Positions 18,866 through 27,080 of a stretch of 64,000 bases of DNA are shown here, piece by piece. The translations under genes and the position numbers were made by a program. Where the stretch lies: positions 1,252,001 to 1,316,000 of the forward strand of contig NZ_AP019700.1 in the NCBI RefSeq assembly GCF_006738645.1, written 5' to 3'. The stretch's first letter is position 1. Every line of letters begins with the position of its first letter. This stretch comes from Stella humosa. Its GTDB lineage: Bacteria > Pseudomonadota > Alphaproteobacteria > ATCC43930 > Allostellaceae. The notes beneath the pieces are model-generated. The model searched no databases. It was not told where the DNA came from and worked only from the letters and a program-made list of their open reading frames with translations.

Positions 18866-19888
18866 ATGACCGTCATCACCAATCCGTTCGACGCCGGTGG
18901 CTTCTCGCTGGCCGAGCTGACCGAGGCCATCAACCTGCTGCCCAACCGCTACGGCCGGGTGGGCCAGCTCGGCATCTTCCGCGAGGAGGGGGTGACCCAG
19001 CGCCAGATCGTGCTGGAGGAGGCCGACGGCACGCTGAACCTGCTACCCTCCGTGCCGCCCGGCGGCCCGCCGACGCTGGCCAACCGCACGCAGCGCCGCC
19101 AGCGCGGCTTCGTCGTGCCGCACATCCCCCATGACGACGTGATCCTGCCGCAGGACGTGCAGGGGGTGCGGGCCTTTGGCGCCAGCGATGCCGCCGACCC
19201 GCTGGCCCAGCTCATGGAGCGCCGGCTGGCCCGCATGCGCATGAAGCATGCGCAGACGCTGGAGTTCATGCGCGTCAACGCGCTGCGCGGCCAGCTTCGC
19301 GACGGGGCGGGGACCGTCCTCTACGACTGGCATGCGGAGTTCGGCATCATCCAGAAGACGGTCGACTTCGCGCTCGGCACCTCGGGCACGGAAGTGGCCG
19401 AGAAGTGCCGCGAGGTGCTGCGCCACATGGAGACCAACCTCCGCGGCGAGAGCATGACTGGCGTCCATGTCCTGGTCAGCCCGGAATTCTGGGACAAGCT
19501 GGTGAAGCACGCCTCGGTGAAGGAGGCCTACCGCTACTTCGCGGCCACCGGCGGCCAGCCGCTGCGCGAGGACATGCGCCGCGGCTTCCCCTTCGCCGGC
19601 CTGGTGTTCGAGGAGTATGGCGGCACCGTCACCCTGTCCGGCAACGGCAGCGAGCCGCTGCTGCCGGCCAATGACGGGCTGGCCGTGCCGCTCGGCACGG
19701 CGGACGCCTTCGTCACCTACTTCGCGCCGGCCAACCTGATCGAGGCGGCCAACACCATCGGCCTGCCGCTCTATGCCCGCCAGGTCGGCCGCCCGGATGG
19801 CCGCGGCATCGACCTGATGACCGAGAGCAACCCGCTGCCCGTCGTCCGCCGCCCGGCGCTCGCCGTGCGCATCCACAGCTCGAACTGA
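18866..19888 (+). CDS. Major capsid protein (lambda gpE family)
   Basis: A 340-residue head protein of the HK97 fold, gpE subgroup. Telling segments are N-P-F-D-A-G-G-F-S-L-A-E-L-T, the R-x-x-R-G-F-V-V-P-H-I-P-H block near residue 85, Q-D-V-Q-G-V-R-A-F-G, and the C-terminal R-Q-V-G-R-P-D-G-R-G-I-D-L-M-T-E-S-N-P-L. CCGGAGA lies before the ATG. About 420 copies of such a protein would form the shell in a T=7 head. Confidence 0.93.
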   Translation: MTVITNPFDAGGFSLAELTEAINLLPNRYGRVGQLGIFREEGVTQRQIVLEEADGTLNLLPSVPPGGPPTLANRTQRRQRGFVVPHIPHDDVILPQDVQGVRAFGASDAADPLAQLMERRLARMRMKHAQTLEFMRVNALRGQLRDGAGTVLYDWHAEFGIIQKTVDFALGTSGTEVAEKCREVLRHMETNLRGESMTGVHVLVSPEFWDKLVKHASVKEAYRYFAATGGQPLREDMRRGFPFAGLVFEEYGGTVTLSGNGSEPLLPANDGLAVPLGTADAFVTYFAPANLIEAANTIGLPLYARQVGRPDGRGIDLMTESNPLPVVRRPALAVRIHSSN

Positions 19889-19891
19889 GCC

Positions 19892-20446
19892 ATGGCCCTC
19901 ATGGTGGAGACCGGTGCCGGCGTCGCCGGCGCCGACAGCTATCTGGCGCTGGCCGCAGCCGACGCCCATCACGCCGCCATGGGGGCCCTGGCCTGGCCGG
20001 AAGCATCGGATCCCGTCCGAGAGTCGGCCTTACGCCGGGCGACGGCGGCGGTCGACGGGCTGTTCGCCGACCGCTGGAAGGGGACGAAGGCCGTGCCCTG
20101 GTCGGTCAACGGGCTGGCCTGGCCGCGCCGCGACGTTCGCGACGCGGCCGACCAGCCGATCGTATCGGCCGATACCCTGCCGGCGGCGCTCCTGGTGGCG
20201 GTCGCCGAGGCGGCGCGCCTGGAACTGGAGCAGCCTGGGTGCCTGGCCGAGGCCGCGCGCGCGGTGCGCCGCTTCGCGCTGGGGCCGCTGTCGGTCGAGA
20301 TGGCAGCGGGCGATCCGCTGCCGCCCGCGGTGAGCCTAGCCCTCGCACCGCTGCTGCGGCCGCCGGCGCCGGTGCCGCGGTTGGCCGTGCCGGCGGCGGC
20401 GCCGCCGCCGTTCCGCGCGGGCATGCATGACGGAGGGCAGCGATGA
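19892..20446 (+). CDS. Head-tail connector protein (DnaT-like/gp6-type)
   Basis: A 184-residue protein. Its start V-E-T-G-A-G-V-A-G-A-D-S-Y and L-A-W-P-R-R-D motif are typical of the phage family often labelled DnaT-like, which occupies the connector position just after the capsid gene. The C-terminal 40 residues are Pro/Ala-rich and probably disordered. It begins 3 bases after the capsid stop and overlaps the next gene by 4 bases. Confidence 0.75.
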   Translation: MALMVETGAGVAGADSYLALAAADAHHAAMGALAWPEASDPVRESALRRATAAVDGLFADRWKGTKAVPWSVNGLAWPRRDVRDAADQPIVSADTLPAALLVAVAEAARLELEQPGCLAEAARAVRRFALGPLSVEMAAGDPLPPAVSLALAPLLRPPAPVPRLAVPAAAPPPFRAGMHDGGQR

Positions 20447-20808
20447 ACCCGCTGGCAGGTCTCGTGCGCGGCCACGCGGCCGACATCATCGCGCGCTTCG
20501 GGACGCCGGTGGAACTGACGCGGGCGACCGGCGCGTTCGACGCCGCTGCCCAGGCGTCGACGCCGGGTGCGGCCACCGGCCGGGTGCCGGCGCTCTTGCA
20601 TCGCCGCTCGACGCGCGAAGGGGGACGAACGGTGAGCGTGATGGAGGTCTATGTCGCTGCCCGCGCGCTCGATGCCGCCGGTTTCCCCGCGCCGCCGCGC
20701 CCGGGCGACATGCTGACGGTGAACGGGGCGAGCCATCCGGTCGTCACGGTCGAGACCTCTTCGGTCGGTGCCGGCGCCGCCCTTTACATGCTGCAGGTCG
20801 GGCGATGA
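20443..20808 (+). CDS. Head closure/head-tail joining protein
   Basis: A 121-residue small beta-rich protein in the stopper position. It contains P-P-R-P-G-D-M-L-T-V-N-G and V-V-T-V-E-T, typical of head-closure proteins (lambda FII/SPP1 gp16-type). It overlaps both neighbours by 4 bases. It would plug the connector after packaging. Confidence 0.65.
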   Translation: MNPLAGLVRGHAADIIARFGTPVELTRATGAFDAAAQASTPGAATGRVPALLHRRSTREGGRTVSVMEVYVAARALDAAGFPAPPRPGDMLTVNGASHPVVTVETSSVGAGAALYMLQVGR

Positions 20809-21119
20809 GCGCGGGCTTCACGGACGTGCTCGACGGTTTCGCCCGTCGGCTGGAGCGGCTGGCGCCCGATGTGGCGCTGGCCGCGGCGAACGCCGTCCGC
20901 GATGCGGCCGCCGATCGCAGCCCGGTGCGCACCGGCCGGCTGCGCGATGGCTGGACGGTCGAGGCTGGCGGCGACGGTCCGGTCCGCGTCTTCAACGTCG
21001 TCCCCTATGCCGCGGCCATCGAGTATGGCAATCGCGGACGTCCCGCCCGGCCGATGGCGCGCCCGGCGGTGCTGGCGGTCGCCGTCGCCCTGCCGCGACC
21101 GGATGGAGGCGGGCCATGA
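20805..21119 (+). CDS. HK97 gp10-like tail completion protein
   Basis: A 104-residue protein with the gp10 pattern: an N-terminal amphipathic helix, then D-R-S-P-V-R-T-G-R-L-R-D-G-W and N-V-V-P-Y-A-A-A-I-E-Y-G. It joins the neck and tail. It overlaps the previous and next genes by 4 bases each. Confidence 0.82.
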   Translation: MSAGFTDVLDGFARRLERLAPDVALAAANAVRDAAADRSPVRTGRLRDGWTVEAGGDGPVRVFNVVPYAAAIEYGNRGRPARPMARPAVLAVAVALPRPDGGGP

Positions 21120-21526
21120 GCTGGCGCGCTGAGCTGCTGGCGCTCTCGGCCCGTTTTGCCGGGCAATGGGCGCTGGCCGAGCCGGCCGTGCCGGTCCGCT
21201 GGCCTAACGATCCGACCCCGCCGCCCGACGCTGCCCCCTGGCTGCGCTTCGCGGTCGTGCCGGTCGATGCCCGCGCGGTCGGCCTGGCTGTCGACGGGCA
21301 GCGTCTCTACCGCCATGCCGGCCTGGTGACGCTCGACGTCTTTGCCCCACCGGGGCAGGGCCGGGCGCGCCTGCTGGAACTGGCCGACCGGGCGGCCGCC
21401 ATATTGCGCGGCTGGTCGGCGCCCGGCCTGCGCTGTGCTGCCCCCCGCCTGGCGCTGGGCGAGGACGACCAGGGCTGGTCGCGCGCCACCGTCACCGTGC
21501 CGTTCGCCCGCGACAGCCTGTTCTGA
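21116..21526 (+). CDS. Tail terminator protein (DUF4128/gpU-like)
   Basis: A 136-residue protein in the tail-terminator position. It begins with an amphipathic helix, has V-R-W-P-N near residue 27, and strands W-L-R-F-A-V-V-P and L-V-T-L-D-V-F-A-P-P-G-Q-G, as in tail-terminator proteins. It ends with R-A-T-V-T-V-P-F. It would stop tail-tube polymerisation and dock the tail to the head. Confidence 0.72.
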   Translation: MSWRAELLALSARFAGQWALAEPAVPVRWPNDPTPPPDAAPWLRFAVVPVDARAVGLAVDGQRLYRHAGLVTLDVFAPPGQGRARLLELADRAAAILRGWSAPGLRCAAPRLALGEDDQGWSRATVTVPFARDSLF

Positions 21527-21554
21527 ACCCTTCCGCCACATCCGGAGACCCGAC

Positions 21555-22967
21555 ATGACCATCGGCGATACCAGCCGCGTGGCCCTGCGCCTCGTCGAGG
21601 AGACGAGCTGGGGCGAGACGCCGGCCCTGCCCATGCGCGCCCTGCGCGCCAAGTCCCAGAGCCTGGACTTCAACCTGCGCCACGTCGCCTCGGAGGAATT
21701 CCGCGCCGACCGCCAGGTGGCCGACGTCGCCACCGTCGATGCCGGTGCCGCCGGCGCGATCGGCGTCGAACTCAGCTTCGGCGCCGCCGACCCGCTGTTC
21801 GAGGCGGGGCTGTTCGGGCGCTTCGCGGCCGTAGCGCATCTGTCCGGTGCCGCCGCGACCTCCACCTCGGCCTATGGCGTGGCGTCCGGCGGTGGCGCCT
21901 TCGCCGAAGGGCACCTGCTGCGCGGCGCCGGCTTCGCCGCTGCCGGCAACAACGGGCTGCATCGCGTCGCGTCTGCGACAGGTACGGCGGTAACGGTCGC
22001 CGGCACGCCCCTGGCGGTCGAGGCGACGGCCGCCGGCCAAAGCATCCGCGCGGTCGGCTTCGAGGGCGAGGCGGGCGACATCGCCGCCGTGACGGGCGGG
22101 CTGGAATCGACCGATCTGGACTTCACCACGCTGGGGCTCGCGGTCGGCCAGTGGATCGCCATCGGCGGGGCGGCATCCGGCCAGCGTTTCGTCACGGCGG
22201 CCGACAATGGCTGGGCGCGGATCGCCGGCATCGCCGCCCATGCCCTGGCCCTCGACCATCGGCCCGAAGGCTGGATGGCCGACCCCGGCACCGGGCGGAC
22301 GATCCGCGTCTTCTTCGGCGACGTGCTGCACAACGGGATCGAGGAGATCTCCCACTCGATCGAGCGTGCGCATGACGACATCGGCCAGGTGTTGCTGTTC
22401 CGCGGCCAGATGGTGCGGGTGCTGCGCCTGACCCTGGCGACGGGCCGGATCCTGGAGGCCAGCTTCGACCTCGTGGGCCGCGACGCCCGGCGCGGCACCG
22501 CCAGCTTCGGCACCGGCGAGCCGGTGCCGGCCGGGACGGCGCCGGTGATGAACGCGGTCGGCGACGTGCTGCTGGTGCGCGAGGGCGGGGCCGGCGCCGG
22601 CATCGTCCGCCAGATGACGGTCGAACTCGACAACAACCTGCGCGAGGTGAAGGCGGTGGGGGCGCTGGGCAACGTCGCCATCGGCGTCGGCGACGCCGCG
22701 GTCGGCGGCACGCTGGAGGCCTATTTCCAGGACGGCGCCCTCTACGACAAGTACCTGGGCGGCACCGAGACCTCGTTCGCCTTCGTGGCTGCCGCGGCCG
22801 GCCAAGCCTATGTCGTCACCCTGCCGCGCGTGAAGCTGGCCGGCGGGCGCATCGAGGCCGGCAGCCGCAATGCCGACTGCGTCCTGCGCTTCGACCTGAT
22901 GGGCCTGCGCGACCCGGTCACCGGCTGCTCGATCCAGATCGACCGCCTGCCCGAATTCGCGGCCTGA
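21555..22967 (+). CDS. Major tail tube protein
   Basis: A 470-residue protein in the tail-tube position, longer than most (150-330). R-V-A-L-R-L-V-E-E-T-S-W-G-E-T-P is the usual start of this class, followed by a core L-D-F-N-L-R-H-V-A-S-E-E-F. A G/A-rich beta insertion fills the middle, and a second domain R-Q-M-T-V-E-L-D-N-N-L-R leads to V-T-G-C-S-I-Q-I-D-R. The ATG at 21555 follows a CCGGAGA ribosome site. Confidence 0.85.
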   Translation: MTIGDTSRVALRLVEETSWGETPALPMRALRAKSQSLDFNLRHVASEEFRADRQVADVATVDAGAAGAIGVELSFGAADPLFEAGLFGRFAAVAHLSGAAATSTSAYGVASGGGAFAEGHLLRGAGFAAAGNNGLHRVASATGTAVTVAGTPLAVEATAAGQSIRAVGFEGEAGDIAAVTGGLESTDLDFTTLGLAVGQWIAIGGAASGQRFVTAADNGWARIAGIAAHALALDHRPEGWMADPGTGRTIRVFFGDVLHNGIEEISHSIERAHDDIGQVLLFRGQMVRVLRLTLATGRILEASFDLVGRDARRGTASFGTGEPVPAGTAPVMNAVGDVLLVREGGAGAGIVRQMTVELDNNLREVKAVGALGNVAIGVGDAAVGGTLEAYFQDGALYDKYLGGTETSFAFVAAAAGQAYVVTLPRVKLAGGRIEAGSRNADCVLRFDLMGLRDPVTGCSIQIDRLPEFAA

Positions 22968-22980
22968 GGAGGACCGTCCC

Positions 22981-23385
22981 ATGAAGCTGAGCGACCTCGC
23001 CACCGATCCGGTGGCCGAGCAGGCGGGCGTGCCGGTGGAAATCCTGCCGGGGCTCGTCGTCACCGTGCGGTCGACCGCGACACCCGCCTATCGCAACGCC
23101 CAGGCCCGCCTGTTGCGGCCGCTGGCGCGCCTCGTCGGCGCCGGCCTCGCCATCCCGGCCGAGAAGCAGGACGAGATCGCCGCTCGCCTGCTGGCCGAGG
23201 AGGTGCTGTGCGGCTGGCAGGGCCTGGCCGACGAGGGCGGCCAGGCCATCGCCTTCTCGCGCGAGCGGGCGACGGCGATCTTCCTCGACCCGGCCCATCG
23301 CCGCTTCCGCGACCTCGTCTTCGAGGCGGCCAACACGGCCGAGACCTTCCGCCGGCAGTTCGTGGCGGACGTCGCAAAAAACTGA
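22981..23385 (+). CDS. Tail assembly chaperone G
   Basis: A 134-residue chaperone for the tape-measure protein. It has a compact N-terminal beta part (V-E-I-L-P-G-L-V-V-T-V) and a helical part. Its end, G-C-A-A-A-A-A-A-C-T-G-A in DNA, is a slippery site directly before the stop. Most ribosomes stop here, making G; some slip back one base and continue into the T frame. It lies immediately before the tape-measure gene, as in lambda. Confidence 0.85.
   Translation: MKLSDLATDPVAEQAGVPVEILPGLVVTVRSTATPAYRNAQARLLRPLARLVGAGLAIPAEKQDEIAARLLAEEVLCGWQGLADEGGQAIAFSRERATAIFLDPAHRRFRDLVFEAANTAETFRRQFVADVAKN
23376..23382 (+). promoter_or_regulatory. Programmed -1 ribosomal frameshift slippery heptamer A AAA AAC
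   Basis: In the G frame the codons are GCA AAA AAC TGA, so bases 23376-23382 form X XXY YYZ exactly in phase, with the stop codon immediately after it. Slipping back one base puts the ribosome into the frame starting CTG at 23382, which is open for 111 more codons to 23717. This site, position and sign match the G/GT frameshift of lambda and many other tailed phages. No downstream pseudoknot was modelled. Confidence 0.85.
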
Positions 23386-23717
23386 CGGCGGCCCTGGGCT
23401 GGGTGCTGGAGTGGGGCGCGCGGGCCGATCTCCTGGAGGCCCGGGCGGCCGGCACCGGCATCGTCCCGCCGGCGCTGGCAAGCCGGCCGGAGATCGCCCC
23501 CTGGGCCGATCCCTATTGGCGCGCCTTCCTAGACCTGTCGCGGGAGCGGTTACCGGCGGGTGCCATCCCGCTCGCTGCCATCCGTACCTGGCTCGACGAG
23601 GAGCAGGTCCGTGACCCGGTCCTGCGGGGCGAATTCCGCGAACTCGTCGTCGCGCTCGACCAGCAATGGCTGGCCGCTTCCCGTCCAGCAGATGCCGGCA
23701 CCGTCCAGGGGGAATGA
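23382..23717 (+). CDS. T extension of the GT tail chaperone fusion (read by -1 frameshift)
   Basis: The -1 frame after the slippery site encodes about 111 residues (L-T-A-A-L-G-W-V-L-E-W-G-A-R start), which join G to make a GT protein of about 245 residues. In lambda the T domain binds the tail-tube subunit while G coats the tape measure. The T frame has no plausible start of its own near the slippery site, which supports expression only as a fusion. Its stop lies 6 bases before the tape-measure ATG. Confidence 0.8.
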   Translation: MTAALGWVLEWGARADLLEARAAGTGIVPPALASRPEIAPWADPYWRAFLDLSRERLPAGAIPLAAIRTWLDEEQVRDPVLRGEFRELVVALDQQWLAASRPADAGTVQGE

Positions 23718-23723
23718 CCGACC

Positions 23724-26585
23724 ATGACCGACGTGGTGCTGGAAATCCTGATCGACCCGACCGGGGCGGAGGCCGGGGCCGCGCGGGCGGTCCGGGCGCT
23801 GGACGACATCCGCGCCGGGGCACTGGCGGCCGAGGGCGGGGTGGGCGACCTTGGCCGCAGCCTGGGCGAGGGCGGCGACGGCATCGCCCGCTCGCTGGAT
23901 GCTGCCGCCCGAAGCCTTTCGGCGTTCGAGCGGGCGGCGGCGGTGCCGGGCGGTGCCGGCCTGCTCGACGGGCTGCTGGTGGGCGGCAACCGGGCCGCCA
24001 GCGGCTTCCTCGGCATCCTCAACCGCCTGGCCGGCGATGTCGGCCGGATGTTCGGGGCGGGCGGCTCGCTCGACTTCACGCGCCTGTTCGACGATGTCGG
24101 GCGGGCGGCCGCTACGGGCCTGGCCGCCATCCTGCCGGCCGGCCTTGGCTTCCTGTCGCCGATCGCCAGTCTGGCCGGCGGGGCGCTGGGCGGGTTCCTG
24201 GGATCGCTGTTCAAGAAGAAGCCCAAGGTGCCGCAGGGCGAGTACTCCGTCTGGCTGTCCGACCCCGATACGGCGCAGCACGCCAGCACCGCCTTCCCGA
24301 CCGTCACCGATGCGGCCCAGGGCGTCACCACCGACTTGACGCGGATGGTGCTGGCGCTGGAACAGCAGTTCGCCGTCCGCCGCTCGACCGATCCCGGGGC
24401 GGCGATCGGCGCCACCCTGAACCAGAAGGAGGGGCTGCGCCTCTTCTACGACGCCGGTGCCGGCGACGGCCCGGATGCCGCAGGTCGTGCCTGGTTCCAG
24501 GCCGATCCGGAGAATGCGGCGGCGGTCGAGGCGGCTCGGCAAGGCTTCGCCGTCGCCCTGCTGAAGGATTCCGACTGGTCGGCCTGGGGCCAGGATCTGG
24601 GCCGTCGCATCGCCACCCACCTGGCCGGGTCGACCGCCGAGACCGTCGACGAACTGATGGCCGATGCCGGCTTCATCGCCGGCTTCGAGGATGCGGTGGC
24701 GCGCCTCAACCTCGGCATCGGCGACTTCGCACAGTCCATGGCGACGGCGGCGGAGGCAGCCGGCCGCGCCGATGCCCAGGCGCTGGCGACCCGGATCGGC
24801 GGCTTCCTCGACAAGACCCAGGAACTGGGCCTGCCGCTCGACCGGGCGACCGACGGCATGCGGGCAATGGTCGAGACCATGGCCGGCCTGCGCGATGCCG
24901 CGGCCGACGAGCCCCTGTCGCGGCTGGAGGAGGGCACGCGCCGCCTGACCGCCGAATGGCAGGCGATGGCGCCGATCCTGGAACGGCTCGGCTATGGTGC
25001 GGCCGAGGCGGCGGGCCTGATCGAGACCGGCCTTGCCCGCGCCATCGCCGACCTGGCGGCCGACCTGCCCGGCGAGCGCGCGGCCTTCGTCGACCGGACG
25101 GCCGCCACGCTCGGCGGGCGCGACTATGTGCCGACCGGCGATGCCCTGTTTGCGGCGCTCGGCCTCGACCCGGCGGCCACGCCCGATTTCTTCGCCGCCA
25201 TCCGCTCGGCGCTGGCGGCCGGCGCCACCGGCGGACTGAGCCGTTCGGACGCCGAAGCGCTGATGCCGCGCTTCGCCAACCAGTATGACCGCCGGCTGAT
25301 CGGGCCGGATGCGCTGGAGGCGATCGCGGCCGCGATCGACGCCGCGGTGACGGATGCCGCCCCGGCGCGGGCCGTGGGCGTCGTCGACGATGGCGCGCGG
25401 CGGGCAGCGGAAGATGCGATCCTGGCGCTGGGCGCCCTGGAGGCGGAGCAGCGCGAGGCTGCCCGCGCGGCGGCCCGTCTGGCCGATGCGCTGGGCACGG
25501 CGGCAGCCGGCCTCGGCCGCTTTCGCGCCGGCCTGCTGACCGGCCCGGCGTCGCCGCTGGCACCGGGCGACCAGTTGGCCGAGGCCCGGCGGCAGGAGGC
25601 CGATGCCCTGCGCCGCCTGCTGGCCGGCGGCGAGGATGCGCCCCAGGCCGCACGCGACCTGCAGCAGGTGGCCACCCGGGTCCAGGAACTGGCGCGCACC
25701 GTCCATGGCTCGTCGGCCCAGTCGGTCGCGATCTTCGCTGCCAGCCTCCAGCGACTGCAAGCCGGCGAGGGTGCTGCGGCCGCGGCCGCCGGGGTCGAGG
25801 CCGGCCTGGCGCGCGCCGCCAATGCCGAGCTGACCCGCATCGCCGAGGAGGTGGCGGGCCTGCGCGCCGACCTGCGCCAGCCGGCCGGGCAGCCGGCGGC
25901 GGCACCGACCTTCGGCGTCGCCCATCTCGGCCGCGCTGCGGACGAGGCCACGGGGACCTTCATGGCCCGGCGCTTTCCCGACTATCAGGGGGCAGTGACC
26001 GATGCCGGGGCGCTCGCCTGGCTCGACGCGCCGCACGCCTCGGGCCTGGGGCTGACGCGGCGGCAGTACTTCGCCTCGGCCACGGCGGCCGGCTATGGCG
26101 GCGCCTTTGGTGGTGGCGGGCACGAAGCCTTCCTGTCGCCGGGCGGCAACCCCGACATGAACCGCTGGATCGCCTTCATCGACCAGTTGCGCCGCCAGGC
26201 GACCGTGCCCTTCGGCCATTTCGGCATTCCCTATGCCGCGGGCGGCCTGGTCACGGGCGGCATCCCCGGCCGCGACAGCGTGCCCATCCTGGCGATGCCG
26301 GGCGAGCGGGTGCTGTCGGTGGAGCAGGCGCGCCTGGTCGAGGGCCTGGCCGCCAACCAGAACCATGCCGGCATGGCGTCCAGCCTCGAGGCGCTGCGCG
26401 CCACCGCTGCGCGCGCCGATGCCAGCCAGCGGCAGGAGGCGGCCCGCCTGGAAGCGCGCTTCGCCATGCTCGAACGCGGGCTGGCGGCGATGGCGCGCGA
26501 ACTGGGCGGCCTGCGCACCGACCTGCGCATCGCGGTCGCCGACCGCCCGGCGGTGGGTGCTGCCACCGGCAGCGGCCGGCGCTGA
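23724..26585 (+). CDS. Tail tape-measure protein
   Basis: A 953-residue, mostly alpha-helical, Ala/Leu/Asp-rich protein. By the usual 1.5 angstrom per residue rule its length predicts a tail near 140 nm, in the siphophage range. Near residues 730-830 a globular segment (G-G-G-G-H-E-A-F-L-S-P-G-G-N-P-D-M) precedes the tail-measure end motif G-G-L-V-T-G-G-I-P-G-R-D-S-V-P-I-L-A-M-P-G-E, whose last part is near-universal in tape measures. It follows the G/GT chaperone as expected. The ATG at 23724 is 6 bases after the T stop. Confidence 0.92.
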   Translation: MTDVVLEILIDPTGAEAGAARAVRALDDIRAGALAAEGGVGDLGRSLGEGGDGIARSLDAAARSLSAFERAAAVPGGAGLLDGLLVGGNRAASGFLGILNRLAGDVGRMFGAGGSLDFTRLFDDVGRAAATGLAAILPAGLGFLSPIASLAGGALGGFLGSLFKKKPKVPQGEYSVWLSDPDTAQHASTAFPTVTDAAQGVTTDLTRMVLALEQQFAVRRSTDPGAAIGATLNQKEGLRLFYDAGAGDGPDAAGRAWFQADPENAAAVEAARQGFAVALLKDSDWSAWGQDLGRRIATHLAGSTAETVDELMADAGFIAGFEDAVARLNLGIGDFAQSMATAAEAAGRADAQALATRIGGFLDKTQELGLPLDRATDGMRAMVETMAGLRDAAADEPLSRLEEGTRRLTAEWQAMAPILERLGYGAAEAAGLIETGLARAIADLAADLPGERAAFVDRTAATLGGRDYVPTGDALFAALGLDPAATPDFFAAIRSALAAGATGGLSRSDAEALMPRFANQYDRRLIGPDALEAIAAAIDAAVTDAAPARAVGVVDDGARRAAEDAILALGALEAEQREAARAAARLADALGTAAAGLGRFRAGLLTGPASPLAPGDQLAEARRQEADALRRLLAGGEDAPQAARDLQQVATRVQELARTVHGSSAQSVAIFAASLQRLQAGEGAAAAAAGVEAGLARAANAELTRIAEEVAGLRADLRQPAGQPAAAPTFGVAHLGRAADEATGTFMARRFPDYQGAVTDAGALAWLDAPHASGLGLTRRQYFASATAAGYGGAFGGGGHEAFLSPGGNPDMNRWIAFIDQLRRQATVPFGHFGIPYAAGGLVTGGIPGRDSVPILAMPGERVLSVEQARLVEGLAANQNHAGMASSLEALRATAARADASQRQEAARLEARFAMLERGLAAMARELGGLRTDLRIAVADRPAVGAATGSGRR

Positions 26586-26626
26586 ACCTTTCCATCCACT
26601 CCCTTTTCACCAGCAGGAGCGATCCC

Positions 26627-27067
26627 ATGGCGGCAGGCACCTTCACCCTCTACGGCGCGGCGATCGAGCGGATCGCCAAGGGCGAGATCGACCTGGACGG
26701 GCACAGCTTCAAGGCGCTGCTCGCCACCGCATCCCACACGCCCGACGCGGCCACCCATGACGACCTGGCCGACGTCAGCAACGAGGTGGCGGGCGGTGGC
26801 GACTATGCCCGCGCGACGCTGGGCTCGGTCGCGGTGACCCGGTCGGGCACGACGGTCAAGTTCACCTCGTCTCCGGTCAACTTCGGCAGCGACGTGACGA
26901 TCACCGCCAAGTGGCTGGTGATCTTCGACGACAGCCATGCGAGCGACGCGCTGCTGGGCTATGTCGACCTCAACACCGGCGGCGGCTCGGCCGCGTCTTC
27001 GGACGGACCGTTCGTGGTGTCGCCCGACGGCACCAACGGCTGGTTCACCTTGGCACCCGCCGCCTGA
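26627..27067 (+). CDS. Phage minor virion protein, small beta-rich family
   Basis: A 146-residue protein beginning A-G-T-F-T-L-Y-G-A-A. It matches a common phage protein pattern: I-D-L-D-G-H-S-F-K-A-L-L near residue 22, then H-T-P-D-A-A-T-H-D-D-L-A-D-V, and A-K-W-L-V-I-F-D-D-S-H-A near 88. Such proteins occur near tail-tip genes but have no proven role. AGGAG lies before the ATG. It probably is a structural or adhesion component. Confidence 0.7.
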   Translation: MAAGTFTLYGAAIERIAKGEIDLDGHSFKALLATASHTPDAATHDDLADVSNEVAGGGDYARATLGSVAVTRSGTTVKFTSSPVNFGSDVTITAKWLVIFDDSHASDALLGYVDLNTGGGSAASSDGPFVVSPDGTNGWFTLAPAA

Positions 27068-27080
27068 CGGGGCTGCCACG

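Noticed and set aside
23550-26366. A 938-codon open frame antisense to the tape-measure gene
   Set aside because: Low-complexity Arg/Gly/Gln-rich translation, no start context, and the sense strand is a clear tape measure.
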